From: Pseudomonas hunanensis
Lineage (GTDB): Bacteria > Pseudomonadota > Gammaproteobacteria > Pseudomonadales > Pseudomonadaceae
DNA length: 64,000 nt
Assembly (NCBI RefSeq): GCF_013393325.1
Contig: NZ_QJRC01000088.1
Span: forward strand, 1-64,000
Reading direction: 5' to 3'
This document shows positions 55,766-64,000 of the stretch, piece by piece (position 1 is the stretch's first letter; every line of letters begins with the position of its first letter). The translations under genes were made by a program, and so were the position numbers. The notes under the pieces are model-generated. The model saw nothing but the letters and a program-made list of their open reading frames with translations, did not search any database and was not told the origin of the DNA.

Positions 55766-56764
55766 ATGAAACTGAAGCGTTTGATGGCGGCCCTCACCTT
55801 TGCCGCCGCTGGCGTTGCAACCGCCAACGCGGTAGCCGCTGTCGATCCTGCGATCCCGACCTACACCAAGACCACCGGTGTATCGGGCAACCTCTCCAGC
55901 GTTGGTTCCGACACCCTGGCGAACCTGATGACGCTGTGGGCCGAGGCCTACAAGAAGGAATATCCGAACGTAAACATCCAGATCCAGGCAGCCGGCTCCT
56001 CCACCGCGCCACCCGCGCTGACCGAAGGCACCGCCAACCTCGGCCCGATGAGCCGCAAGATGAAAGACGTCGAGCTGCAGGCCTTCGAGCAGAAGTACGG
56101 CTACAAGCCGACCGCAATCCCGGTCGCCGTCGATGCCCTGGCCGTGTTCGTGCACAAAGACAACCCGATCAAGGGCCTGACCATGGCTCAGGTCGACGCC
56201 ATCTTCTCCTCCACCCGCCTGTGCGGTGGCAAGGCCGAGATCAAGACCTGGGGTGACGTCGGTGTGACCGGCGACCTGGCCAACAAGCCAATCCAGCTGT
56301 TCGGCCGCAACTCGGTCTCGGGCACCTACGGCTACTTCAAGGAAGAAGCCCTGTGCAAAGGCGACTTCAAGCCTAACGTCAACGAGCAGCCTGGCTCGGC
56401 TTCGGTCGTGCAGTCGATCAGCTCTTCGCTGAACGGCATCGGTTACTCGGGCATTGGTTACAAGACTGCCAGCGTCAAGACCGTGGCCCTGGCCAAGAAG
56501 GAAGGCGGCGAGTTCGTCGAAGACAACGAAACCAACGCCCTGAATGGCAGCTACCCGCTGTCGCGCTTCCTGTACGTTTACGTCAACAAGGCGCCGAACA
56601 AGCCTCTGGCTCCGCTGGAAGCCGAGTTCGTCAAGCTGGTGCTGTCGCAAGCTGGCCAGCAGGTCGTGGTGAAGGATGGCTACATTCCGCTGCCGGCCAA
56701 AGTCGTCGACAAGACCCTGGCTGACCTGGGCCTGTCCCACGCGGGTAACGTTGCAAAGAAGTAA
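55766..56764 (+). CDS. pstS: Phosphate ABC transporter substrate-binding protein PstS
   Basis: A 332-residue periplasmic high-affinity phosphate-binding protein. A signal peptide ([20 protein letters not shown], cut near ANAVAA) precedes [44 protein letters not shown] and [14 protein letters not shown], which hold the phosphate-contacting Ser, Asp and Arg residues. AGGAGC precedes the ATG. A Pho box array lies upstream and a terminator separates it from pstC, so pstS can be made in excess over the permease, the usual arrangement in pseudomonads. Confidence 0.95.
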   Translation: MKLKRLMAALTFAAAGVATANAVAAVDPAIPTYTKTTGVSGNLSSVGSDTLANLMTLWAEAYKKEYPNVNIQIQAAGSSTAPPALTEGTANLGPMSRKMKDVELQAFEQKYGYKPTAIPVAVDALAVFVHKDNPIKGLTMAQVDAIFSSTRLCGGKAEIKTWGDVGVTGDLANKPIQLFGRNSVSGTYGYFKEEALCKGDFKPNVNEQPGSASVVQSISSSLNGIGYSGIGYKTASVKTVALAKKEGGEFVEDNETNALNGSYPLSRFLYVYVNKAPNKPLAPLEAEFVKLVLSQAGQQVVVKDGYIPLPAKVVDKTLADLGLSHAGNVAKK

Positions 56765-56772
56765 GTAATTAA

Positions 56773-56803
56773 GAAGAGGCCGGAGCCACTGCCCGGCCTC
56801 TTC
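56773..56803 (+). terminator. Intra-operon terminator after pstS
   Basis: GAAGAGGCCGG (56773-56783) pairs with CCGGCCTCTTC (56793-56803). It lies between pstS and the second Pho box and would limit readthrough to pstC. Confidence 0.75.
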
Positions 56804-56851
56804 CACGAATTTCCAGTCCGAAGCCAGGTTCCCTGTGCGGCGGGCTTTCGC

Positions 56852-56880
56852 GCGTCACCACTTTGTAATGTTTTTGTCAC
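56852..56880 (+). promoter_or_regulatory. Second Pho box array, before pstC
   Basis: GCGTCAC (56852), TTGTAAT (56863) and TTGTCAC (56874) are again 11 bases apart. The last two form a good 18-bp Pho box. It is 22 bases before the pstC ATG, so pstCAB-phoU has its own phosphate-controlled promoter. Confidence 0.7.
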
Positions 56881-56902
56881 ACGGGACCGCTAGGGTGTGC
56901 GC

Positions 56903-59191
56903 ATGAATGATCTGGCCAATTCCAACATGACCCAAAACTCCCAGCCCGTGCGCATTGATTTCAATACGCCCGAGTTGCAACGCAAGCGCCGCATGCGCGC
57001 GCTCAAGGACCGCCTGACCCGCTGGTATGTGCTGGTCGGCGGTCTTGCCGTACTGGCGGCAATCACCCTGATCTTCTTCTACCTGGCGTACGTGGTACTG
57101 CCACTGTTCCAGGGCGCCCAGCTGACCAGCAAGAAAGCCCTGGAGCCGACCTGGCTGCAGCAGGATGCCGGCAACCCGCTGATGATCGCGCTTGAAGAGC
57201 AGAACCTGGTGGGGATGCGGGTTTCGGACAAGGGCCAGGCATTGTTCTTCGATACCAAAACCGGCAACGCGCTCAAGCGGGTCGACCTGCCGGTGCCGGC
57301 AGACACCCAGGTCACGTCGATCAGTACCGACCAGCCGGGCAGCCCGCTGGTGGTGCTTGGCTTGTCCAATGGCCAGGTGCTGGTGTTCCACCACACCTAC
57401 AAGATCACCTACCCCGACAACAAGAAAACCATCGCCCCCGGCATCGACTACCCGTACGGCGAGCAGCCGTTCGTGCTCGACGAACAGGGCCGCGCGCTGG
57501 AGCACGTGAGCGTCAACGTCAATGGCGACACCTTGCTGCTGGCCGGTTCCACTGGCGCGCACCTGCAGGTGGTCGAGCTGACTCGCACGGAAAACATGAT
57601 GACCGAAGAGGTCACCACCGAGCAGAACCGTATCGCCCTGCCGCAGATGACCGAAACGGTGAAGAACATCTTCATCGACCCGCGCCAGCAGTGGTTGTAC
57701 GTGATCAACGGTCGCGCCACGGCTGACGTGTTCAGCCTGCGCGACAAGAGCCTCAACGGCCGTTACAAGTTGTCTGAAAGCGCCGACACTGAAATTACCG
57801 CCACGGCCCAGCTGGTCGGTGGCATTTCGCTGATCATCGGTGACTCCAAGGGCGGCCTGGCCCAGTGGTTCATGGCCCGCGACCCGGATGGCGAATCGCG
57901 CTTCAAGCAGATTCGTACCTTCCAGATGGGCAAGGCGCCTATCGTGCAGATCGACGCCGAAGAGCGCCGCAAGGGCTTCATCGCCCTCGACGCCGACGGC
58001 AAGCTGGGCGTGTTCCACAGCACCGCGCACCGTACCTTGCTGGTCGAGCCGGCTGCCGAAGGCCCTGGCATCCTGGCCCTGTCGCCACGCGCCAACCGCA
58101 TCATCATCGAAGAAGGCGGCAAGCTGCTGCCGCTGAGCCTGCGCAACCCGCACCCGGAGGTTTCCTTCAGCGCGCTGTGGGGCAAGGTGTGGTACGAGAA
58201 CTACGACGAACCCAAGTACGTCTGGCAATCGACCGCTTCGAACACCGACTTCGAGCCCAAGCTCAGCCTGTCGCCGCTGACCTTCGGTACCCTCAAGGCC
58301 GCGTTCTACGCGATGATCCTGGCCGCCCCGCTGGCCATTGCCGCTGCCATCTACACCGCCTACTTCATGGCCCCTGGCATGCGCCGCAAGGTCAAGCCGG
58401 TGATCGAGCTGATGGAAGCGATGCCGACGGTGATCCTCGGCTTCTTCGCCGGCCTGTTCCTGGCCCCATACCTGGAAGGCCACTTGCCGGGTGTGTTCAG
58501 CCTGTTCCTGCTGATGCCGTTTGGCATCCTGCTGGCCGGCTTCGTCTGGAGCCGCCTGCCGGAGTCGATCCGCCTGCGTGTGCCGGATGGCTGGGAAGCG
58601 GCGATCCTGATCCCGGTCATCCTGTTCACCGGCTGGTTCGCCCTGACCATGAGCCCGCACCTGGAAAGCTGGTTCTTCGGCGGTGACATGCGCCTGTGGA
58701 TCACCAACGACCTAGGTATCACCTACGACCAGCGCAACGCCCTGGTAGTGGGCATCGCCATGGGCTTCGCGGTCATCCCGAACATCTATTCCATTGCCGA
58801 AGATGCGGTGTTCAGCGTGCCACGCAGCCTGACCCTCGGCTCGCTGGCACTGGGCGCGACGCCCTGGCAGACCCTGACCCGCGTGGTCATCCTCACCGCC
58901 AGCCCAGGCATCTTCTCGGCGTTGATGATCGGCATGGGCCGGGCAGTGGGCGAGACCATGATCGTGCTGATGGCCACCGGCAACACCCCGGTGATGGAAA
59001 TGAACCTGTTCGAAGGCATGCGCACCCTGGCCGCCAACGTGGCCGTGGAAATGCCGGAATCGGAAGTCGGTGGCAGCCACTATCGCGTGCTGTTCCTGGC
59101 CGCCCTGGTGCTGCTGATGTTCACCTTCATCATGAACACCTTGGCCGAGCTGATTCGCCAGCGTCTGCGCAAGAAATACTCGTCGCTTTGA
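56903..59191 (+). CDS. pstC: Phosphate ABC transporter permease PstC, long form
   Basis: A 762-residue permease, about twice the E. coli length. One membrane segment (WYVLVGGLAVLAAITLIFFY) is followed by a periplasmic or extracytoplasmic region of about 380 residues with beta-propeller-like repeats (VSVNVNGDTLLLAGSTGAHL; FIDPRQQWLYVINGRATADV; IIGDSKGGLAQWF). The C-terminal 280 residues hold the transport core with five more helices and the EAA loop (SLTLGSLALGATPWQTLTRVVI). It pairs with PstA to form the channel. The ATG at 56903 was chosen over a GTG two codons upstream. A large extra domain is normal in Pseudomonas. Confidence 0.9.
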   Translation: MNDLANSNMTQNSQPVRIDFNTPELQRKRRMRALKDRLTRWYVLVGGLAVLAAITLIFFYLAYVVLPLFQGAQLTSKKALEPTWLQQDAGNPLMIALEEQNLVGMRVSDKGQALFFDTKTGNALKRVDLPVPADTQVTSISTDQPGSPLVVLGLSNGQVLVFHHTYKITYPDNKKTIAPGIDYPYGEQPFVLDEQGRALEHVSVNVNGDTLLLAGSTGAHLQVVELTRTENMMTEEVTTEQNRIALPQMTETVKNIFIDPRQQWLYVINGRATADVFSLRDKSLNGRYKLSESADTEITATAQLVGGISLIIGDSKGGLAQWFMARDPDGESRFKQIRTFQMGKAPIVQIDAEERRKGFIALDADGKLGVFHSTAHRTLLVEPAAEGPGILALSPRANRIIIEEGGKLLPLSLRNPHPEVSFSALWGKVWYENYDEPKYVWQSTASNTDFEPKLSLSPLTFGTLKAAFYAMILAAPLAIAAAIYTAYFMAPGMRRKVKPVIELMEAMPTVILGFFAGLFLAPYLEGHLPGVFSLFLLMPFGILLAGFVWSRLPESIRLRVPDGWEAAILIPVILFTGWFALTMSPHLESWFFGGDMRLWITNDLGITYDQRNALVVGIAMGFAVIPNIYSIAEDAVFSVPRSLTLGSLALGATPWQTLTRVVILTASPGIFSALMIGMGRAVGETMIVLMATGNTPVMEMNLFEGMRTLAANVAVEMPESEVGGSHYRVLFLAALVLLMFTFIMNTLAELIRQRLRKKYSSL

Positions 59192-59208
59192 TAGAAAGGT
59201 AGCGATCC

Positions 59209-60879
59209 GTGAAAAAGGATTCCCTCAAAGGCTGGTTCAAGAGCGGCGCCCCAGGCGTCTGGATGAGCGGCGGCGCGGTGGCCATGGCGGTGATCATGAC
59301 CGTCGGCCTGCTGGCGGTGATCGCCGTGCGCGGCCTGGGCCACTTCTGGCCGGCCGATCTTGTCCAGGCCACCTACAAGGTGCCGGGCCAGGCTGATCAC
59401 ATCGTTATCGGCGAAGTGGTGCAAAAGGAAGAGGTGCCGCGTGCCCGCCTCAAGGGCGCCGGCCTGCCGGTACCGGACCAAGGCCCGGAGTTCATGACCC
59501 GCGAGCTGATCAAGGTGGGTAACCGCGACCTCAACGGCAGCGACTTCACCTGGGTGGTTGGCGATTGGTTGGTCGACGAACAGCGCCCGGCCGACCTGAT
59601 CGCCCTGGAGCGCCGCGAGTGGGGTAACTTCTACGGCTACCTGGTCAGCGTCAAGGAACAAGGCCGCGTGGTTGCCGAAGGCCCTGCAGCCTGGACCGAG
59701 TTGCAAGCCCGTCTCAAGCGTGCCAACCAGCTTAATGGCGAGCTGCAGCAACTGGAAAAGAAGGACATCGGTGCCATCAACCATGGCCTCGAGCGCCTAC
59801 GCCTGCAGGCCCGCAAGCTGGAACTGGACGGCAAGCTGGACGCTGCCGCCCAGGCCGACATGGACGCCGACCGCGCCGAGCTGAACAGCCGCTACAAGGC
59901 CATCGAAGACCGCCTGACCGGCCTGCACCAGGCCTTCGCCCGCGACAGCCTGGTGGCGCGCGATGGCAATGGCCGTGAAGTGGAAATCAACCTGAGCAAG
60001 GTGGTGCACGCCATCCAGCCGAACGGCATGTCCGGTTTCACCAAGCTGGGCACCTACTTTGCCAAGGTCTGGGAGTTCCTCAGCGACGACCCGCGTGAAG
60101 CCAACACCGAGGGCGGTATCTTCCCGGCCATCTTCGGTACGGTGATGATGACCCTGATCATGGCCGTGATCGTCACCCCGTTCGGCGTGCTGGCCGCTGT
60201 CTACCTGCGTGAATACGCAAGGCAAGGCCCGGTGACCCGTTTGATCCGCATTGCGGTGAACAACCTGGCCGGTGTGCCGGCGATCGTCTACGGCGTGTTC
60301 GGCCTGGGCTTCTTCGTCTACGTGCTGGGTGGCTCGATCGACCGCCTGTTCTTCCCCGAAGCACTGCCGGCGCCGACCCTGGGCACCCCTGGCCTGCTGT
60401 GGGCATCGCTGACCCTGGCACTGCTGGCGGTGCCGGTGGTGATCGTGGCGACCGAAGAAGGCCTGGCGCGTATCCCACGCACCGTGCGTGAAGGTTCGCT
60501 GGCGCTGGGTGCGACCAAGGCGGAAACGCTGTGGAAGATCGTCCTGCCAATGGCCAGCCCGGCCATGATGACCGGCATGATCCTCGCCGTGGCCCGCGCT
60601 GCCGGTGAAGTGGCGCCGCTGATGCTGGTGGGTGTGGTGAAGCTGGCGCCGTCGCTGCCGGTGGACGGGAACTACCCGTACCTGCACCTGGACCAGAAGA
60701 TCATGCACCTGGGCTTCCATATCTATGACGTCGGCTTCCAAAGCCCGAACGTCGAAGCCGCGCGGCCGCTGGTATATGCCACGGCGCTGCTGCTGGTGCT
60801 GGTGATCGCCACCCTCAACCTGTCGGCCGTGTGGATCCGCAACCACCTGCGCGAGAAGTACAAGGCGCTGGACAGCTGA
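59209..60879 (+). CDS. pstA: Phosphate ABC transporter permease PstA, long form
   Basis: A 556-residue permease, longer than E. coli PstA because about 250 residues lie between the first membrane segment (MAVIMTVGLLAVIAV) and the core. The insert contains a helical pair (RLKRANQLNGELQQLEKKD; LDAAAQADMDADRAELNSRY), probably coiled coil. The core has the EAA loop (REGSLALGATKAETLWKIVLP). It works with PstC, PstB and PstS. The start is GTG at 59209 with AAAGGTAG upstream, 17 bases after the pstC stop. Confidence 0.9.
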   Translation: MKKDSLKGWFKSGAPGVWMSGGAVAMAVIMTVGLLAVIAVRGLGHFWPADLVQATYKVPGQADHIVIGEVVQKEEVPRARLKGAGLPVPDQGPEFMTRELIKVGNRDLNGSDFTWVVGDWLVDEQRPADLIALERREWGNFYGYLVSVKEQGRVVAEGPAAWTELQARLKRANQLNGELQQLEKKDIGAINHGLERLRLQARKLELDGKLDAAAQADMDADRAELNSRYKAIEDRLTGLHQAFARDSLVARDGNGREVEINLSKVVHAIQPNGMSGFTKLGTYFAKVWEFLSDDPREANTEGGIFPAIFGTVMMTLIMAVIVTPFGVLAAVYLREYARQGPVTRLIRIAVNNLAGVPAIVYGVFGLGFFVYVLGGSIDRLFFPEALPAPTLGTPGLLWASLTLALLAVPVVIVATEEGLARIPRTVREGSLALGATKAETLWKIVLPMASPAMMTGMILAVARAAGEVAPLMLVGVVKLAPSLPVDGNYPYLHLDQKIMHLGFHIYDVGFQSPNVEAARPLVYATALLLVLVIATLNLSAVWIRNHLREKYKALDS

Positions 60880-60895
60880 CCCTGATTGCAAGCGT

Positions 60896-60916
60896 GCCGC
60901 CCGAACGCCGGGCGGC
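60896..60916. other. Hairpin between pstA and pstB
   Basis: GCCGCCCG (60896-60903) pairs with CGGGCGGC (60909-60916). No T-run, so it may set the pstB level by mRNA processing rather than stop transcription. Confidence 0.5.
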
Positions 60917-60951
60917 CCTTTGAAACGAATTGATAGCGTATGGAGTTGACC

Positions 60952-61785
60952 ATGCAGCAAGATTCCCATACCCACGGCATCGACATGTCTGCCCTGGGCC
61001 GCAACAAGCAGAGCCTGCGCCTGGCCGAAGAAACCGTGGCCATCGAAGTGCCGGGCCTGAGCCTGTTCTACGGTGACAAGCAGGCGTTGTTCGACGTCAG
61101 CATGAACATCCCCAAGCAGCGCGTGACCGCCTTCATCGGGCCGTCCGGCTGCGGCAAGTCGACCCTGCTGCGCACCTTCAACCGCATGAACGACCTGGTT
61201 GACGGTTGCCGCGTGGAAGGCGCCATCAACCTGTACGGCAACAACATCTACCGCAAGGGCGAAGACGTGGCCGAGCTGCGCCGCCGTGTGGGCATGGTGT
61301 TCCAGAAGCCCAACCCGTTCCCTAAGACCATCTACGAGAACGTCGTCTACGGCCTGCGCATCCAGGGCATCAACAAGAAGCGCGTGCTGGATGAAGCCGT
61401 CGAATGGGCGTTGAAGGGCGCGGCCTTGTGGGACGAGGTGAAAGATCGCCTGCACGAGTCGGCGCTGGGCCTGTCCGGTGGCCAGCAGCAGCGCCTGGTC
61501 ATCGCCCGCACCATCGCGGTGGAGCCGGAGGTGCTGTTGCTCGATGAACCCTGCTCCGCGCTGGACCCGATCTCGACGTTGAAGGTCGAAGAGCTGATCT
61601 ACGAATTGAAATCCAAGTACACCATCGTCATCGTGACCCACAACATGCAACAGGCGGCCCGTGTTTCGGATTACACCGCGTTCATGTACATGGGCAAACT
61701 GGTCGAATTCGGCGATACCGATACCCTGTTCACCAACCCGGCGAAGAAGCAGACCGAAGACTACATCACCGGGCGCTACGGCTAA
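60952..61785 (+). CDS. pstB: Phosphate ABC transporter ATPase PstB
   Basis: A 277-residue ATP-binding subunit. Walker A is [10 protein letters not shown]-loop FQKPNPFP, signature LSGGQQQRL, Walker [14 protein letters not shown] and H-loop THNM. The ATG at 60952 has GGAG upstream at proper distance; one four codons earlier does not. It drives PstCA and passes the phosphate state to PhoR with PhoU. The phoU gene follows after 63 bases. Confidence 0.95.
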   Translation: MQQDSHTHGIDMSALGRNKQSLRLAEETVAIEVPGLSLFYGDKQALFDVSMNIPKQRVTAFIGPSGCGKSTLLRTFNRMNDLVDGCRVEGAINLYGNNIYRKGEDVAELRRRVGMVFQKPNPFPKTIYENVVYGLRIQGINKKRVLDEAVEWALKGAALWDEVKDRLHESALGLSGGQQQRLVIARTIAVEPEVLLLDEPCSALDPISTLKVEELIYELKSKYTIVIVTHNMQQAARVSDYTAFMYMGKLVEFGDTDTLFTNPAKKQTEDYITGRYG

Positions 61786-61848
61786 GCCCGACCCGCCAGG
61801 GAACGAGACGAACTACTTGAAGCTTGCAGCTTCTTCGCGGAGCGAATG

Positions 61849-62619
61849 ATGATCAACAAAGAAAGCCTTACCCATCACATTTCCCAGCAGTTCAACGCCG
61901 AGCTCGAAGAGGTGCGCAGCCACCTGCTGGCCATGGGCGGGCTGGTGGAAAAGCAGGTCAACGACGCGGTGACCGCGCTGATCGAAGCCGACTCTGGCCT
62001 GGCCCAGCAAGTGCGTGAGGTCGACGAGCAGATCAACCAGATGGAGCGCAACATCGACGAGGAGTGCCTGCGCATCCTCGCCCGCCGCCAGCCGGCGGCC
62101 TCCGACCTGCGCCTGATCATCAGCATTTCAAAGTCGGTGATCGACCTGGAGCGCATTGGTGACGAGTCGACCAAAATCGCCCGCCGCGCTATCCAGCTGT
62201 GCGAAGAAGGCGAGTCGCCACGCGGCTACGTCGAGGTGCGCCACATCGGCGACCAGGTGCGCAACATGGTCCGCGATGCGCTGGACGCCTTTGCTCGCTT
62301 CGATGCCGACCTGGCGTTGTCGGTGGCCCAGTACGACAAGACCATCGACCGCGAATACAAGACCGCGCTGCGTGAGCTGGTGACCTACATGATGGAAGAC
62401 CCGCGTTCTATCTCGCGGGTGTTGAGCGTGATCTGGGTGCTGCGCTCGCTGGAGCGTATTGGCGACCATGCGCGCAACATCTCCGAATTGGTTATCTACC
62501 TGGTGCGCGGCACCGACGTGCGGCACATGGGCCTCAAGCGCATGACTGCAGAAGTACAGGGCACTGCTGTCGTCGACGGCGAAAAGGCTAATGTTCCAGG
62601 TGAATCTGACGATAAATAA
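61849..62619 (+). CDS. phoU: Phosphate-signalling protein PhoU
   Basis: A 256-residue helical protein that links the Pst transporter to the PhoR/PhoB system and prevents phosphate overload. Two PhoU repeats are visible, each with an E-R-I-G-D metal motif (VIDLERIGDESTKIARR; SLERIGDHARNISEL). Two ATGs in tandem are possible starts (61846 and 61849); GGAG is better placed for the second. It ends the pst operon at the terminator 62638. Confidence 0.95.
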   Translation: MINKESLTHHISQQFNAELEEVRSHLLAMGGLVEKQVNDAVTALIEADSGLAQQVREVDEQINQMERNIDEECLRILARRQPAASDLRLIISISKSVIDLERIGDESTKIARRAIQLCEEGESPRGYVEVRHIGDQVRNMVRDALDAFARFDADLALSVAQYDKTIDREYKTALRELVTYMMEDPRSISRVLSVIWVLRSLERIGDHARNISELVIYLVRGTDVRHMGLKRMTAEVQGTAVVDGEKANVPGESDDK

Positions 62620-62637
62620 GGTTGCTCCCGAGCATCG

Positions 62638-62663
62638 ACGCCCGGCCTTGGCCGGGCGTTTTC
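62638..62663 (+). terminator. Terminator of the pst-phoU operon
   Basis: ACGCCCGGCC (62638-62647) pairs with GGCCGGGCGT (62650-62659), followed by TTTTCGTTT. It lies 18 bases past phoU. Confidence 0.88.
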
Positions 62664-62772
62664 GTTTGCGGTCGAGAGCCGGCAGGCACCCGCGAACGAT
62701 CCCGGCGTGACCAGGTTGTAGCAAATGGCCAGTACTTGGCAGTAGGCTAGTCGGGATTCAGAAGGAGTATCG

Positions 62773-63663
62773 ATGAGTAAAGTGAATGTGCTGGTCGTGG
62801 ATGACGCCCCGTTTATCCGTGACCTGGTCCGCAAGTGCCTGCGCAATGCCTTCCCGGGCATGGCCATCGACGACGCGGTCAATGGTCGCAAGGCCATGGC
62901 CATGCTCGGCAAGGAAGCGTTCGACCTGGTCCTGTGCGACTGGGAAATGCCGGAAATGTCCGGCCTGGAGCTGCTCACCTGGTGCCGCCAGCAGCCTGCG
63001 CTGAAGCACCTTCAGTTCATCATGGTGACCAGCCGTGGCGACAAGGAAAATGTCATTCAGGCGATCCAGGCGGGCGTTTCCGACTTTGTCGGCAAGCCGT
63101 TCACCAACGAACAACTGCTGACCAAGGTGAAAAAAGCCCTGACCAAGATCGGCAAGCTCGACAGCCTGATGGCTATTGGCCCGGCGCGTACCAATTCGGC
63201 GTTCGCGAACGACTCGTTGAACGCGCTGACCGCCGGCAAGCCGGAAGCGGTCAAGGTTTCGGCGCCTGCGCCAGCACCGGCTAAGCCTCTGGTCACGGCG
63301 CCCGCACCTGCTGCCTCCGCGCCGAGCGGCCGTGGTCAGGGCCAGCTGCGCCTGGCCAGTGGCATGCAGCCGTGCGTGATCAAGGCGCTTAGCCTGAAAG
63401 AAGCGCTGCTGGTGGTACGCCGCAGCGAAGCGCTGCCACAGGTGCTCGAAGGTGCGGTGCTGGACCTGGAGCAGGGCGAAAGCGCCGAAGTCGCTCGCCT
63501 GAACGGTTACCTGCATGCTGTCGCGGCGCTGGAGCCCAAGCCTGACAGTGACTGGCTGCAGTTGACGTTCAAGTTCGTCGACCAGGATGCCCAGAAGCTC
63601 GACTACCTGTCGCGGCTGATTGCCCGAGGGACTGCGCAGAAGCACTTCACCCCCGGCGCCTGA
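62773..63663 (+). CDS. CheY-like response regulator with PilZ-like tail
   Basis: A 296-residue response regulator. Residues 1-125 form a receiver: acidic D10-D11, phosphoacceptor D56 (LCDWEMPEM), the Thr/Ser region MVTSRGD and K in VGKPF. An Ala/Pro linker (about 155-185) precedes a C-terminal domain of about 100 residues (SWLQLTFKFVDQDAQKLDYLSRLIARG) that resembles PilZ in its end. A gene of this type lies beside phoU in other pseudomonads. No sensor kinase is adjacent. AGAAGGAG precedes the ATG. Confidence 0.85.
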   Translation: MSKVNVLVVDDAPFIRDLVRKCLRNAFPGMAIDDAVNGRKAMAMLGKEAFDLVLCDWEMPEMSGLELLTWCRQQPALKHLQFIMVTSRGDKENVIQAIQAGVSDFVGKPFTNEQLLTKVKKALTKIGKLDSLMAIGPARTNSAFANDSLNALTAGKPEAVKVSAPAPAPAKPLVTAPAPAASAPSGRGQGQLRLASGMQPCVIKALSLKEALLVVRRSEALPQVLEGAVLDLEQGESAEVARLNGYLHAVAALEPKPDSDWLQLTFKFVDQDAQKLDYLSRLIARGTAQKHFTPGA

Positions 63664-63777
63664 GGCAGGGGCAGGGGCAGCACAGGGCTGCTCCTGCGCC
63701 ATCCGACCAACTGCAATACCCGCCACAAAACCCGCTGCTAGGCTTCGACAGATCATAACTGTCAAAAAGCCACTATC

Positions 63778-64000
63778 ATGCCCGCGCGCCTGCTGCTGTT
63801 CTGTGCATTGCTCATGGCCTCGGCGTCGAGCCTGGGTGTGACGCTCTACAAGATCACCGACGAATCCGGTGTGATCTCCTACTCCGACCGGCCCGGCCCC
63901 GGCGCCAAGCCCCTGGTGTTGCTCGAACCCATGGTCGAAACGCTCGAAGGCCAGGTGCTGCTTAACGCAAAAACCTTCGACGGTGGTGTGAGCTTCTCGG
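63778..64000 (+). CDS. DUF4124-domain exported protein, cut by the window end
   Basis: Only the first 74 residues are visible. A signal peptide (MPARLLLFCALLMASASSLG) precedes YKITDESGVISYSDRPGPGAKPLVL, the DUF4124 pattern. In other pseudomonads the gene after the phoU-linked response regulator encodes such a domain joined to a LytM/M23 peptidase, so a cell-wall role is likely but not visible here. The frame is open at base 64000. Confidence 0.7.
   Translation, partial: MPARLLLFCALLMASASSLGVTLYKITDESGVISYSDRPGPGAKPLVLLEPMVETLEGQVLLNAKTFDGGVSFS

Noticed and set aside
59797..61650. 617-codon reverse frame opposite pstA and pstB
   Set aside because: It spans two conserved genes and their gap in antisense, with a His/Gln-rich shadow translation.

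Overview
The window reads as a chromosome segment of a Pseudomonas putida-group bacterium. The core genes are G+C-rich, and their sequences, lengths and neighbours match fluorescent pseudomonads: a three-lpd-type dihydrolipoamide dehydrogenase, Pseudomonas-size PstC and PstA permeases, a zwf gene divergent from an RpiR-type regulator, a pycR-pycAB locus, and a REP-like palindrome. No tRNA, rRNA or CRISPR array was seen.

Region 1 (about 1-11,300) is accessory DNA with visibly lower G+C. It opens with a complete IS3-family element that cuts a HEPN-like gene. Next come a decayed copy of the same IS type, a frameshifted ParS/Xre-type antitoxin relic, a tight unrecognised three-gene operon ending in a degenerate M23-like protein, and a DUF4238 gene. 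At 6853-6992 there is a solitary transposon end that looks Tn7-family: a TGTG terminus and three spaced TnsB-like sites. The genes to its left are therefore probably cargo. To its right is a small cluster made of an Fe(II)/2-oxoglutarate amino-acid hydroxylase, a frameshifted Asp/Glu racemase and an MFS transporter. An IS or MITE relic follows before the core chromosome resumes.

Region 2 (11,305-50,906) is core. It runs lpd, cfa and cls (membrane lipid), then a zinc-starvation block around one shared Zur box (small exported protein, folE2, a CobW GTPase, DUF1826, a second CobW GTPase). After these come pdxY, two acyl-CoA thioesterases, a Kef-type exchanger, a SUKH protein, a Tim44-like protein, uvrD, zwf and its RpiR regulator, pycR/pycA/pycB, two acetyltransferases, a PaiB-like protein and a MocR regulator. 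A polyamine-binding protein with an acetylpolyamine amidohydrolase, an AraC regulator, aspA with a LysR gene, purE-purK, a sugar-phosphate mutarotase and an MFS transporter complete it. Ten exact DnaA-box 9-mers lie in two clusters, inside the zinc block and the MocR gene.

Region 3 (51,007-55,664) is a bacteriocin locus. An 862-residue S-type bacteriocin carries an HNH-like C-terminus, and its start codon lies in the stem of a perfect 13-bp hairpin with the ribosome-binding site in the loop. A small probable immunity gene follows. A third gene unusually joins a colicin/pyocin DNase-immunity domain to a pyocin translocation domain with no killing domain.

Region 4 (55,674-64,000) is the phosphate regulon, pstS-pstC-pstA-pstB-phoU, with phased Pho boxes before pstS and pstC. 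A CheY-like regulator and the start of a DUF4124 exported protein cut by the window edge follow.
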